From Clostridiales bacterium (lineage in GTDB: Bacteria; Bacillota; Clostridia; Lachnospirales; Lachnospiraceae), in the NCBI GenBank assembly GCA_019418195.1, contig DYCJ01000052.1:1-12776 (forward strand): a DNA stretch of 12,776 nucleotides, written 5' to 3'. The stretch's first letter is position 1; each line of letters begins with the position of its first letter. This document shows positions 7,272 to 12,776 of the stretch, piece after piece. The translations under genes and the position numbers were made by a program. The notes beneath the pieces were generated by a model. That model ran no database searches, was not told where the DNA came from, and was given only the letters and a program-made list of their open reading frames with translations.

Positions 7272-7571
7272 ATGATCGATAAAAGACTTGTACCTTATGG
7301 CGGTCTCAAAAAAGAGCCATTCTCCGGGAGTCATAATGGCATGCGGTATTTTATGAACGGAGATGACGGCAAGAGCAGCACTACATTTACTGTCTGGGTC
7401 TACCCGGAACCATGGTGCTTTGAACAGACTCCGGACGAAGAGAAGGAAAGTGCCACTTTTCCTCTCTCTGACGAGGGTATGGATCAGGCAGCTGACTGGC
7501 TGAAAGAGCGATATGAAACAGAGAAAGAGCGGTGGACAAAAGCTGCCCAGAATATGATGCATATCACCTGA
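7272..7571 (+). CDS. Conserved-type small hypothetical protein, 99 residues
   Basis: A small soluble protein with no signal peptide or membrane helix. The layout PYGGLKKEPFSGSHNGMRYF, a TVWVYPEPWCFEQTPDEEK core, then a helical tail (EGMDQAADWLKERYETEKER) matches a type of conserved hypothetical that I recall from Clostridia, but I cannot name a family. The aromatic cluster around WVYPEPWCF suggests a compact beta sheet followed by one long helix. The start has AAAGGA (7255-7260) eleven bases upstream, slightly far. It follows the solute-binding gene by 72 bases and a weak terminator, so co-transcription is possible. No function is assigned. Confidence 0.75.
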   Translation: MIDKRLVPYGGLKKEPFSGSHNGMRYFMNGDDGKSSTTFTVWVYPEPWCFEQTPDEEKESATFPLSDEGMDQAADWLKERYETEKERWTKAAQNMMHIT

Positions 7572-7610
7572 TCTTCACCCTTTGTTCCCGCTCTTTCATA
7601 AATTTATTTT

Positions 7611-7630
7611 CTTTTAAGATTCTTTAAGGT
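7611..7630 (+). promoter_or_regulatory. Direct repeat TTTAAG box, possible response-regulator site
   Basis: TTTAAG occurs at 7613-7618 and again at 7623-7628, one helical turn apart (10 bp), in the larger repeat CTTTTAAGAT/TCTTTAAGGT. Head-to-tail hexamers one turn apart are typical of OmpR/PhoB-type response regulators. No two-component gene lies in the window, so the binding factor is unknown. Confidence 0.4.
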
Positions 7631-7655
7631 TTCTTCCATATATTGTCACAATGGA

Positions 7656-7683
7656 TTCACATTTCTCTGCTATCCTTTATACA
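7656..7683 (+). promoter_or_regulatory. Possible promoter downstream of the TTTAAG box
   Basis: TTCACA (7656-7661) and TATACA (7678-7683) are 16 bp apart. The start would fall near 7690. TTGTCA at 7643-7648 could serve as another -35, but only with an over-long spacer. The call is weak. Confidence 0.3.
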
Positions 7684-7766
7684 TGAAAACAAAGAAGGCA
7701 ATGACTGTATGGACAGTCGTTTGTATGGTCATTGCACTTCGCCTAAAAATTACAGCTTCTATATAG
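7683..7766 (+). CDS. Possible 27-residue membrane peptide or gene remnant
   Basis: An ATG-to-TAG frame of 27 codons: a basic start (MKTKKAM), a hydrophobic stretch (TVWTVVCMVIAL), then RLKITASI. It looks like the first part of a signal peptide or a single membrane helix. No good ribosome binding site precedes 7683; an internal in-frame ATG at 7701 has AAGAAGG close by, and would follow the predicted transcript start. It could be a small membrane peptide, or what is left of a longer exported protein whose body was deleted. The evidence is thin. Confidence 0.25.
   Translation: MKTKKAMTVWTVVCMVIALRLKITASI
7698..7735 (-). terminator. Hairpin region, possible terminator of the MATE gene
   Basis: GCAATGAC (7698-7705) and GTCATTGC (7728-7735) are perfect inverted copies, with a nested alternative GACTGT/ACAGTC (7703-7708, 7713-7718) closing a four-base loop. 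On the minus strand the stem is followed by a T-rich stretch (CTTCTTTGTTTTC), so it could end MATE transcription about 70 bases after the stop codon. The T-run is broken. Confidence 0.4.
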
Positions 7767-7771
7767 CGTTC

Positions 7772-9142
7772 TCATATATCGTTCCCGGCTCTTTTGTCCG
7801 GGAATATTTTTTTGAGATCGATTTTTACAATGTAATAATACATAGCGATCAGCAGCGCCGAAGCAAGCACCCAGGCTGCAGGGCTCGCCAGGCACACTCC
7901 CAAATAGCTCTTCTGCCCTGCAGCTATGAGCGCGACCACTCCTCTTCCGACCAGCTCGGCTACGCCCGCCATCATAGGGAGCAGTCCGTATCCCAGGCCC
8001 TGAATCCCGTTCCTGTAAATATTAACGACTGCAAGAGGAATAAAGAATATACCTACGCACCACAGATATATGTTCACGGAATCCATGATCACTCCCACAT
8101 CTTCGGATACAAACAGATATGTCATGTATTTCCCGACTGTCATAACAAGTGCTGCAGACAGGACTGCATAGACAATTCCGATGACCGTGCATGCTTTGAA
8201 TCCCTGCCTGATACGCGGAACATTTCCTGCTCCCATATTCTGGGCTCCGTATGTAGCCATCGTCGTACCCATCGCCACATACGCCTGGGTCACAACCTGC
8301 TCGATCTTGCCCGCTGCAGTATAGGCAGCCACCAGCGTAGATCCCAGAATATTCAGTGAAGACTGCACCATCATCGTACCGATGGCGGTTATAGAATACT
8401 GAAGAGCCATCGGAATACCGATTCCGATCTGGGTCTTTAGAAGCGTGCCGGACGGATGCCAGTCTTCCCGCGTCATGCGGAGCATAGGAACTTTCTTTAT
8501 AATATATACAAGGCAGAGAAGTCCGGATACTCCCTGTGAGATCACTGTAGCGACAGCAGCCCCCGCTGCCCCCATATGAAATACGATGATAAATACAAGA
8601 TCAAGCACAATATTAAGAAGCGCGGACAGGATCAGGAAATACAGCGGCACTTTACTGTTTCCCAGCGCCCTCAATATACTTGCCAGCAGATTGTAAAGCA
8701 TCTGTGCCAGAATACCGCCGCTGATGATCATGATATAAGCATATGCATCCGCAAATATATCCTCCGGTGTGTTCATCACCATAAGCCATGGCTTCATAAG
8801 GAGCATAAACGCCGCCGTCAGGACACCCCCGATGATCAGCGACAAAATCGAAGCCCCGGCCACAGTCCGCCTCATCGCATGCATATCTCCCGCACCGAAT
8901 TTCTGAGCAGTCAATACGGTAAAACCTGCCGTCATCCCGACAACAAAACCATAGATCAGGAACATGATCCCTGTGCTTCCCACTGCTGCCAATGCACCTG
9001 TACCGACAAACTTACCGACAATCACAGCATCCGCCATATTATAAAACTGCTGAAAGACATTGCCGATAAAAATCGGCAGAGTAAAATTAATAATGATCTT
9101 CATCGGCTTTCCCGAAGTCATATCCTGCTGTACTGCCTTCAT
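7772..9142 (-). CDS. MATE family multidrug/cation antiporter
   Basis: A 456-residue inner-membrane exporter with two MatE domains and about twelve hydrophobic helices. Family signs include MTSGKPMKIIINFTLPIF at the start, NMADAVIVGKFVG and AAVGSTG in the first half, and the matching AYTAAGKIEQ and GAQNMGAGN in the second half. It would expel drugs, dyes or metabolites using a sodium or proton gradient; the substrate is unknown. The start chosen is the ATG at 9140-9142, with AGAAAGGG eight bases upstream; a longer in-frame ATG at 9181 lies inside an inverted repeat and has no ribosome binding site. The gene follows modC in the same direction but has its own promoter. Its last codons overlap a hairpin that ends plus-strand transcripts. 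Confidence 0.95.
   Translation of the reverse strand: MKAVQQDMTSGKPMKIIINFTLPIFIGNVFQQFYNMADAVIVGKFVGTGALAAVGSTGIMFLIYGFVVGMTAGFTVLTAQKFGAGDMHAMRRTVAGASILSLIIGGVLTAAFMLLMKPWLMVMNTPEDIFADAYAYIMIISGGILAQMLYNLLASILRALGNSKVPLYFLILSALLNIVLDLVFIIVFHMGAAGAAVATVISQGVSGLLCLVYIIKKVPMLRMTREDWHPSGTLLKTQIGIGIPMALQYSITAIGTMMVQSSLNILGSTLVAAYTAAGKIEQVVTQAYVAMGTTMATYGAQNMGAGNVPRIRQGFKACTVIGIVYAVLSAALVMTVGKYMTYLFVSEDVGVIMDSVNIYLWCVGIFFIPLAVVNIYRNGIQGLGYGLLPMMAGVAELVGRGVVALIAAGQKSYLGVCLASPAAWVLASALLIAMYYYIVKIDLKKIFPDKRAGNDI
7782..7812 (+). terminator. Plus-strand terminator inside the MATE 3' end
   Basis: TTCCCGG (7782-7788) pairs with CCGGGAA (7798-7804) over a nine-base loop, followed by A then seven T (7806-7812). 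It would end any plus-strand transcript from 7572-7771. It lies entirely in MATE coding sequence, just before the MATE stop codon. On the minus strand it lacks a T-run. Confidence 0.7.
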
Positions 9143-9147
9143 AATAA

Positions 9148-9242
9148 ATACCCTTTCTGTTATAAAATCTGCCTTTGGCATAACAGTCCGGCAGATAGCT
9201 GAACTGTTATGCCAAAGGCAGATTATATAGCAGAAAGGGTAT
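9148..9242. repeat. 40-bp near-perfect inverted repeat at the MATE leader
   Basis: The left arm (9148-9187) and right arm (9203-9242) match as reverse complements at 38 of 40 positions, separated by 15 bases. The left arm ends five bases before the MATE start codon and holds its ribosome binding site (minus-strand AAAGGG, 9151-9156). The right arm holds the MATE -10 box (9222-9227) and the exact complement of the ribosome binding site (9234-9239). Only RNA started upstream of this promoter can form the full stem; RNA from the MATE promoter (start near 9215) can form only about 13 pairs, leaving the ribosome binding site free. In the read-through direction it could also act as a terminator-like stem. 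Confidence 0.9.
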
Positions 9243-9250
9243 CTTGTAAA
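9222..9250 (-). promoter_or_regulatory. Promoter of the MATE gene
   Basis: On the minus strand TTTACA (9245-9250) is followed after 17 bp by a perfect TATAAT (9222-9227). The start is predicted near 9213-9216, inside the distal arm of the 40-bp inverted repeat, leaving a leader of about 73 bases. The arm therefore covers the -10 and most of the spacer. The rest of 9251-9315 is A/T-rich and shows no clear modC terminator. Confidence 0.7.
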
Positions 9251-9315
9251 TACTGTTTTATAAAATTTAACTCGTCTTTTTCACATGTTTTATCCAGCCC
9301 CGGAAATCAGCCGCA

Positions 9316-10392
9316 CTATTTCAAAAACAGAAGTTTCTCCTCATCGAAGGCAAGATAATCCGGCATGCCTCTCTCTTCCAGTTCCCTCACCTTTTCTCTC
9401 TGCACAAACCAGCAGACTGTCTTCCCTGCTTTTATGTAATAGTTCTTCTCAAACGGGAGCTCTGCGCTGCTCTCTAGCTCAAACCGAAGCATATCGCACT
9501 GGCCGCTGTCACCATCATCTGCTCCAGCCTCCCCATCCTGTTCTGTATTCCAGACCGGAATGAAATCATGCGCGCGGTAACCGATATACTCTGTGTACTC
9601 TGGTATCTCCTGCTGCGTAGTAAGTGTAACTCCCCACTCTTCTGCTTCTAATGTGTGGGCGTCGATCCTGCGGGCTTTTGAAAAGTTCTTGCACCCGGTC
9701 AGGCGCGCCGCCTCTCTGCTCACAGGGTTGCGGAAGATTTCTTTTGTCTTTCCTGAGACCGCAATCTTCCCCTGGTCGATGACCAGAAGTTCCTCGCTGA
9801 AACGGTAGACCTCGTCTCTGTTATGAGACACCATGATGACCGTTCCCTCATAATCCGCAAGCATTTCTGCAAGCTCTCTCTGGAGCTGGTCTTTTAAATA
9901 CATATCAAGCGCGGAGAAAGGCTCGTCCAGAAGGATCATTTCCGGCTCGTAAGCCATGATGCGGGCAAGCGCCACTCTCTGCTGCTGCCCTCCGGAAAGC
10001 TTACCAGGCAGGCGCTTCTCCAGCCCCTGCAGACGGAACTTCTCGACCATCTCACGGACACGTGCCTCTTTCTCCCGCTTACTGCCCTTTAATCCCGCAG
10101 CAATATTTTTCTCCACTGTCATAGTCGGAAACAGGGCATAATTCTGAAAGAGATATCCTACATTTCTGATCTGAGGCTTCAGGTTGATCTTCTTTTCCTT
10201 ATCGAAAAAAATTCTGCCCTCCACCTCAATATGACCTTCATCGGGCAGTTCAATTCCCGCGATACTCTTCAGCGTCATGCTCTTCCCACATCCGGAAGCG
10301 CCTAGGATGCCGATCCGGCGGGCATCGCTGTGAAAATTAATATCCAGAAGGAAATTATCCAGTTTCCTTCTGATCTCTACTGTGACCGCCAT
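9316..10392 (-). CDS. modC: Molybdate/tungstate ABC importer, ATP-binding protein ModC
   Basis: A 358-residue ATPase that powers molybdate or tungstate uptake with ModB. All ABC motifs are intact: Walker A GASGCGKS (31-38), Q-loop Q83 (LFQNYALFP), signature LSGGQQQR (132-139), Walker B MILLDEP with E157 (152-158), and switch H190 (VSHNRDEVYR). After about residue 235 comes a C-terminal part (from TGCKNFSKARRI on) typical of ModC-like proteins; it carries a short acidic, Gly-rich insertion (about 288-300) and no clear pair of Mop domains was seen. The ATG follows the modB stop by three bases, with GGGAGGTGG inside the end of modB, so translation is probably coupled. It is the last gene of modABC; no clear terminator follows. 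Confidence 0.93.
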   Translation of the reverse strand: MAVTVEIRRKLDNFLLDINFHSDARRIGILGASGCGKSMTLKSIAGIELPDEGHIEVEGRIFFDKEKKINLKPQIRNVGYLFQNYALFPTMTVEKNIAAGLKGSKREKEARVREMVEKFRLQGLEKRLPGKLSGGQQQRVALARIMAYEPEMILLDEPFSALDMYLKDQLQRELAEMLADYEGTVIMVSHNRDEVYRFSEELLVIDQGKIAVSGKTKEIFRNPVSREAARLTGCKNFSKARRIDAHTLEAEEWGVTLTTQQEIPEYTEYIGYRAHDFIPVWNTEQDGEAGADDGDSGQCDMLRFELESSAELPFEKNYYIKAGKTVCWFVQREKVRELEERGMPDYLAFDEEKLLFLK

Positions 10393-10395
10393 GGC

Positions 10396-11100
10396 CTACC
10401 ACCTCCCGATGTGTTTCATCTTACTTCCTGATATGATATTCATCAGGAAGATCACAAGAAATGCAATGATCATAACGATTGCCACCCAGATGCCGGCAGT
10501 GAGATAGTCGCCGTCCTGAATGACCATGGCAATCTTCTGGGAGATAGTACCAGTCTTGCCCGGTATATTTCCGGCCAGCATAGAAGTAGCTCCATACTCA
10601 CCCAGCGCTCTTGCAAATGTAAGGATTGTGCCCGATGCAATACCAGGTCCTGCTGTCGGAACGATAACCGTCCAGAATATCTTTGTGTCTGACATGCCAA
10701 GCGTACGTCCCGCATATACAAGATTCATATCGATCTGCTCCATGGCCGCCCGGGCATTTCTGTACATAAGCGGAAATGCGATGACCGTCGCTGCGATCAC
10801 ACAGCCGAGCCATGTCTGCACAACCTTAAAGTCAAACTGTTCAAACAGGAATTCTCCCAGAGGGCGCCTCCTGCTGAAGAGAAGAAGCAGGAAGAAACCT
10901 GCTACCGTAGGCGGCAGCACCATGGGCAGGCTGAGAATGCCGTCAATGACCGCTTTCTTTCCCGGTGTTGCCTTTACCACTTTCCTTGCCGCAAATATCC
11001 CGAGGAAAAACGAGATAAACGTCGCCACCACTCCGGTTTTCAGTGATATAAAAAGCGGACTCCAGTCCAGGTCTTTTAATATCTGCATGATTTCTTCCAT
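10396..11100 (-). CDS. modB: Molybdate/tungstate ABC importer, permease ModB
   Basis: A 234-residue inner-membrane permease with about five hydrophobic helices. The cytosolic coupling loop (EAA-type, AGRTLGMSDTKIFWTVIVP, about 130-148) that contacts ModC is present, and ALGEYGAT (165-172) is the motif typical of molybdate and tungstate permeases. SLPMVLPPTVAGF (57-69) is also characteristic. The ATG at 11098-11100 has GGGAG about six bases upstream; a second ATG four codons on is less well placed. It lies 75 bases after modA and three before modC. Two small hairpins in the modA-modB gap (11119-11132, 11150-11162) could let modA RNA outlast the rest, as is usual for binding-protein genes, but they are short. 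Confidence 0.95.
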   Translation of the reverse strand: MEEIMQILKDLDWSPLFISLKTGVVATFISFFLGIFAARKVVKATPGKKAVIDGILSLPMVLPPTVAGFFLLLLFSRRRPLGEFLFEQFDFKVVQTWLGCVIAATVIAFPLMYRNARAAMEQIDMNLVYAGRTLGMSDTKIFWTVIVPTAGPGIASGTILTFARALGEYGATSMLAGNIPGKTGTISQKIAMVIQDGDYLTAGIWVAIVMIIAFLVIFLMNIISGSKMKHIGRW

Positions 11101-11175
11101 AACTTCTCCCTTTGTACGCCGCTTTTATGCGGATTTTTATTTTCGGTACAGCCGTTCGGGCTATATCTTTCCATT

Positions 11176-12075
11176 TTATACGTTCGTATCAAAATAGTAT
11201 GAATCAAATACAGCTTTTGCCTCATCCGAAAGGATAAACTGAAGGAAATCTTCTGCCGCTGCTGTCTGTGCGTCGTCCGCTTCCTCATTTACCACGCGTG
11301 CGATCGGATAAATAACATCGCCTGTCAGATCATAACTTACAGTCTGCAGGATATCAAGGTCATCCTCATATCCGTATGTATCGGAGTAGTAAGTCGTTCC
11401 CACTTCACAGGAACCTTCCACAACAGCGGTCAGCACCTTGCTCACATTGTCTTGCTCACTGATCGTGGCGCCGCCAAGAGCCTCGGATACTTGTTCTGTA
11501 GTAATAGATGCCGGGTCGTCTGTCTCAGGCAGCGTGCCGAGATTGACGAGCGCCTGTCTCGTGTATCGTCCTACCGGAACACTTCCGCCGGCCAGAGCGA
11601 TGCTCTCCACCTCGTTCAGATTCTCAAGTCCTGTCACCTTTGTCCCGCTGTCTTTTAATGAAATTACAACAACCTGATTGTTGACTACATTGGCTCTTGT
11701 GCCTTCTACCATCAGGCCGTCTGCCTCAAGGTCATCCATCTGCTTCTGCGCTGCTGAAAAGAAGATATCACACTCATATCCTTCCTGGATCTGTGTCAGG
11801 AGTGTACCTGAACTGTCCGGATTGTAAGTGATCGTAACCTCCGGGTGCTCCTCGTTATACATTTCGGCAAGTTCTGTCATTACTGTGTTAAGGCTCGCCG
11901 CGATAAATACCTGGATTTCCGTCTCCTCTGCCTCTCCGTCCGTGCTGCTTTCCCCGGAAGATGCATCCCCAGAACTTCCTGCGTTATCACTGCTGCTGCC
12001 CGGACTTCCGGAGCATCCTGCCATTGATAATACCATTGCTCCTGCGAGCATTGCTGATAAAATCTTTTTCTTCAT
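11176..12075 (-). CDS. modA: Molybdate/tungstate-binding lipoprotein ModA
   Basis: A 299-residue lipoprotein that captures molybdate or tungstate outside the cell and delivers it to ModBC. The signal peptide (MKKK, hydrophobic core) ends in the lipobox MAGC with Cys21 lipidated. A Ser/Gly/Asp-rich linker runs to about residue 52. The mature part has the ModA pattern: FIAASL (oxyanion Ser), PDSSGTLLTQI, VPVGRYTRQAL and VGTTYYSDTYG, positions that hold the oxyanion in the family. Whether molybdate or tungstate is preferred cannot be read from sequence. The ATG has AGGAGG about nine bases upstream. It is the first gene of the operon, with a promoter overlapped by palindromes and placed directly downstream of the ModE-containing gene. 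Confidence 0.94.
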   Translation of the reverse strand: MKKKILSAMLAGAMVLSMAGCSGSPGSSSDNAGSSGDASSGESSTDGEAEETEIQVFIAASLNTVMTELAEMYNEEHPEVTITYNPDSSGTLLTQIQEGYECDIFFSAAQKQMDDLEADGLMVEGTRANVVNNQVVVISLKDSGTKVTGLENLNEVESIALAGGSVPVGRYTRQALVNLGTLPETDDPASITTEQVSEALGGATISEQDNVSKVLTAVVEGSCEVGTTYYSDTYGYEDDLDILQTVSYDLTGDVIYPIARVVNEEADDAQTAAAEDFLQFILSDEAKAVFDSYYFDTNV

Positions 12076-12094
12076 ACTTTTTATCCTCCTGAAT

Positions 12095-12136
12095 TTATAC
12101 TGAGCTATCTCTGCACAGCCCTTTCATCCAGTATAA
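12095..12136. promoter_or_regulatory. Inverted TTATACTG pair at the modA promoter
   Basis: TTATACTG (12095-12102) and its reverse complement CAGTATAA (12129-12136) are perfect eight-base copies with 26 bases between them. The upstream copy covers the modA -10. Because the -10 copy is not transcribed, this cannot be an RNA hairpin, so if functional it is a DNA site, for example for a protein that binds two half-sites and loops DNA. Confidence 0.35.
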
Positions 12137-12158
12137 CCGATTATTTTTTAAAAAACAA
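12130..12158 (-). promoter_or_regulatory. Promoter of the modABC operon
   Basis: On the minus strand TTGTTT (12153-12158) and TATACT (12130-12135) are 17 bp apart. Transcription would start near 12124, giving a leader of about 48 bases to the modA ATG, too short for a molybdenum-cofactor riboswitch. Confidence 0.6.
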
Positions 12159-12161
12159 TCG
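12138..12161. promoter_or_regulatory. 24-bp palindrome over the modA -35, candidate ModE-type operator
   Basis: Half-sites CGATT and AATCG flank a T6-A6 core, and the whole 24 bp is symmetric except for one base pair. It covers the -35 and most of the spacer of the modA promoter, so a bound protein would block RNA polymerase. The adjacent ModE-like gene is the obvious candidate binder, but the site is not a clear match to the Escherichia coli ModE consensus. Confidence 0.45.
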
Positions 12162-12169
12162 ATGGCGGT

Positions 12170-12216
12170 AAAAAAACTCCCTCACAGCATCGATAAAATT
12201 CTCCGTCACAGGGAGT
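12170..12216 (-). terminator. Terminator of the MocA-ModE fusion gene
   Basis: On the minus strand ACTCCCT (12210-12216) pairs with AGGGAGT (12176-12182) around a 27-base loop, followed by a run of T (complement of 12170-12176). It overlaps the last three codons of the gene and separates it from modA. The long loop makes it only moderately strong. Confidence 0.6.
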
Positions 12217-12776
12217 CTCTGCCCATATCTGCATAAAAGATCTCCTCGAATTTCTTTTCGGCAAACTCTGCGACTTCCCGTTCCAGACGCTCATACCGCT
12301 CCATAAGGATATGTCCTGCAGGACTCACCTTCGCGATTCCGCCGGATTTCCCACCGGGGCTCCGCTCCACGACAGGACGTCCAAGCTCCTGCTCCGCAGT
12401 ACGGATCAGCGACCATCCTTTGCTGTACGACATTCCCGCTTTCTCACATGCCTCACGTACATTTCCAAGCACATCGATCTGCTTTAACAGTACCATCATT
12501 CCCGGACCGAAAAATGCTTCATTTCTCATAAGCTGTACTTTAATTTTCGGATGAATGTCTGCCTGTTTCTCCGACGCCGCCAGCCTCTCGAAATTATCCT
12601 CGCTGCGTGCGCGCACAAGCACGCCTTCGTCGCCCACCGGAAGGAGACAGATCTCCGCCCCTGATGCATCGATAGCCCCCTTTAATCCCCTCTCTCCCTG
12701 ATACTCTGCAATACCGTCTGTCAGATCCGCATCGATCAGGACAGGATGACCTTTTCTGCCGCCGCACACCGGGATC
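12206..12776 (-). CDS. MocA-like nucleotidyltransferase fused to ModE DNA-binding domain (partial)
   Basis: About 189 codons are visible and the frame stays open to the window edge. The first part (IPVCGGRKGHPVLI, then GERGLKGAIDAS and PVGDEGVLVRARSEDNFERL) looks like the end of a MocA/MobA-like NTP transferase, which attaches CMP or GMP to molybdopterin. After a short linker comes a ModE/LysR-type winged helix (GPGMMVLLKQIDVLGNVREA, GMSYSKGWSLI, then ERSPGGKSGGIAKVSPAGHIL). No Mop metal-binding domain follows; the protein ends in a charged helix. The GTG at 12767-12769 is internal, since the residues before it fit the family too. It would link cofactor maturation to control of the modABC operon downstream. 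The missing N-terminal half should hold the nucleotide-binding motif. Confidence 0.85.
   Translation of the reverse strand, partial: IPVCGGRKGHPVLIDADLTDGIAEYQGERGLKGAIDASGAEICLLPVGDEGVLVRARSEDNFERLAASEKQADIHPKIKVQLMRNEAFFGPGMMVLLKQIDVLGNVREACEKAGMSYSKGWSLIRTAEQELGRPVVERSPGGKSGGIAKVSPAGHILMERYERLEREVAEFAEKKFEEIFYADMGRDSL

Noticed and set aside
7643..8359. Plus-strand open frame of 238 codons
   Set aside because: Most of it is antisense to the MATE gene, its composition is His/Cys/Ser-rich, and it runs through the terminator at 7782-7812.
9143..9181. Longer MATE start at 9181, adding 13 residues
   Set aside because: No ribosome binding site precedes it and it lies inside the inverted repeat; the ATG at 9142 has AGAAAGGG at good spacing and fits the usual MATE N-terminus.
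8576..9202. Plus-strand open frame of 208 codons
   Set aside because: Antisense to MATE, very rich in His, Gln and Cys with no hydrophobic core; typical shadow.
9148..9242. Transposon end or MITE
   Set aside because: The repeat is bound up with the MATE promoter and ribosome binding site, no target-site duplication flanks it (the bases outside the arms differ), and no transposase is near.
10520..11197. Plus-strand open frame of 225 codons
   Set aside because: Antisense to modB, with no ribosome binding site or recognisable domain.
12076..12124. Molybdenum-cofactor riboswitch before modA
   Set aside because: The predicted leader is about 48 bases and shows no multi-stem fold; control by a DNA operator fits better.
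12767..12769. GTG as start of the ModE-containing gene
   Set aside because: No ribosome binding site can be seen, the frame stays open to the edge, and the preceding Ile-Pro fit the MocA-like pattern, so the gene continues outside.

Overview
The window looks like chromosomal DNA of a low-to-mid GC Gram-positive anaerobe of class Clostridia, probably a Lachnospiraceae-like gut bacterium. This is an inference from gene content: a PcrA helicase, a DUF1836 protein, a YerC/YecD TrpR-like regulator, two lipoproteins with Gram-positive style signal peptides, AGGAGG-type ribosome binding sites, and an intact molybdate uptake operon next to a molybdenum-enzyme regulator. No rRNA, tRNA, CRISPR, insertion sequence or phage gene was seen.

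Layout. Bases 1-15 hold the first five codons of a leftward gene that leaves the window. Bases 100-2379 (minus) encode the helicase PcrA, with a consensus promoter. Divergently, 2585-3190 (plus) encodes a DUF1836 DNA-binding-like protein closed by a strong terminator. On the minus strand follow yerC (3267-3569) and a YcdX-like PHP phosphatase (3709-4434), each with its own promoter. A plus-strand block then carries a 69-residue unknown protein (4543-4752), a zinc-ribbon/low-complexity/four-helix membrane protein (4862-5995), an orphan NMT1/THI5-like solute-binding lipoprotein (6138-7199) and a 99-residue unknown protein (7272-7571). Bases 7572-7771 are non-coding or a gene remnant, with a direct-repeat box, a possible promoter, a 27-codon ORF, and a terminator lying inside the 3' end of the next gene.

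The right half is all on the minus strand: a MATE efflux transporter (7772-9142), modC (9316-10392), modB (10396-11100), modA (11176-12075) and, at the edge (12206-12776, partial), a protein fusing the end of a MocA-like nucleotidyltransferase to a ModE DNA-binding domain. ModA, ModB and ModC form one ABC importer for molybdate or tungstate. The fused protein would couple cofactor cytidylylation to metal-responsive control, and palindromic candidate operators cover the modA promoter.

The most striking non-coding structure is a 40-bp inverted repeat (9148-9242) just upstream of the MATE start codon. It holds the MATE -10 box in its distal arm and the MATE ribosome binding site in its proximal arm. 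Read-through RNA from the mod operon would bury the ribosome binding site, while RNA from the MATE promoter would not.
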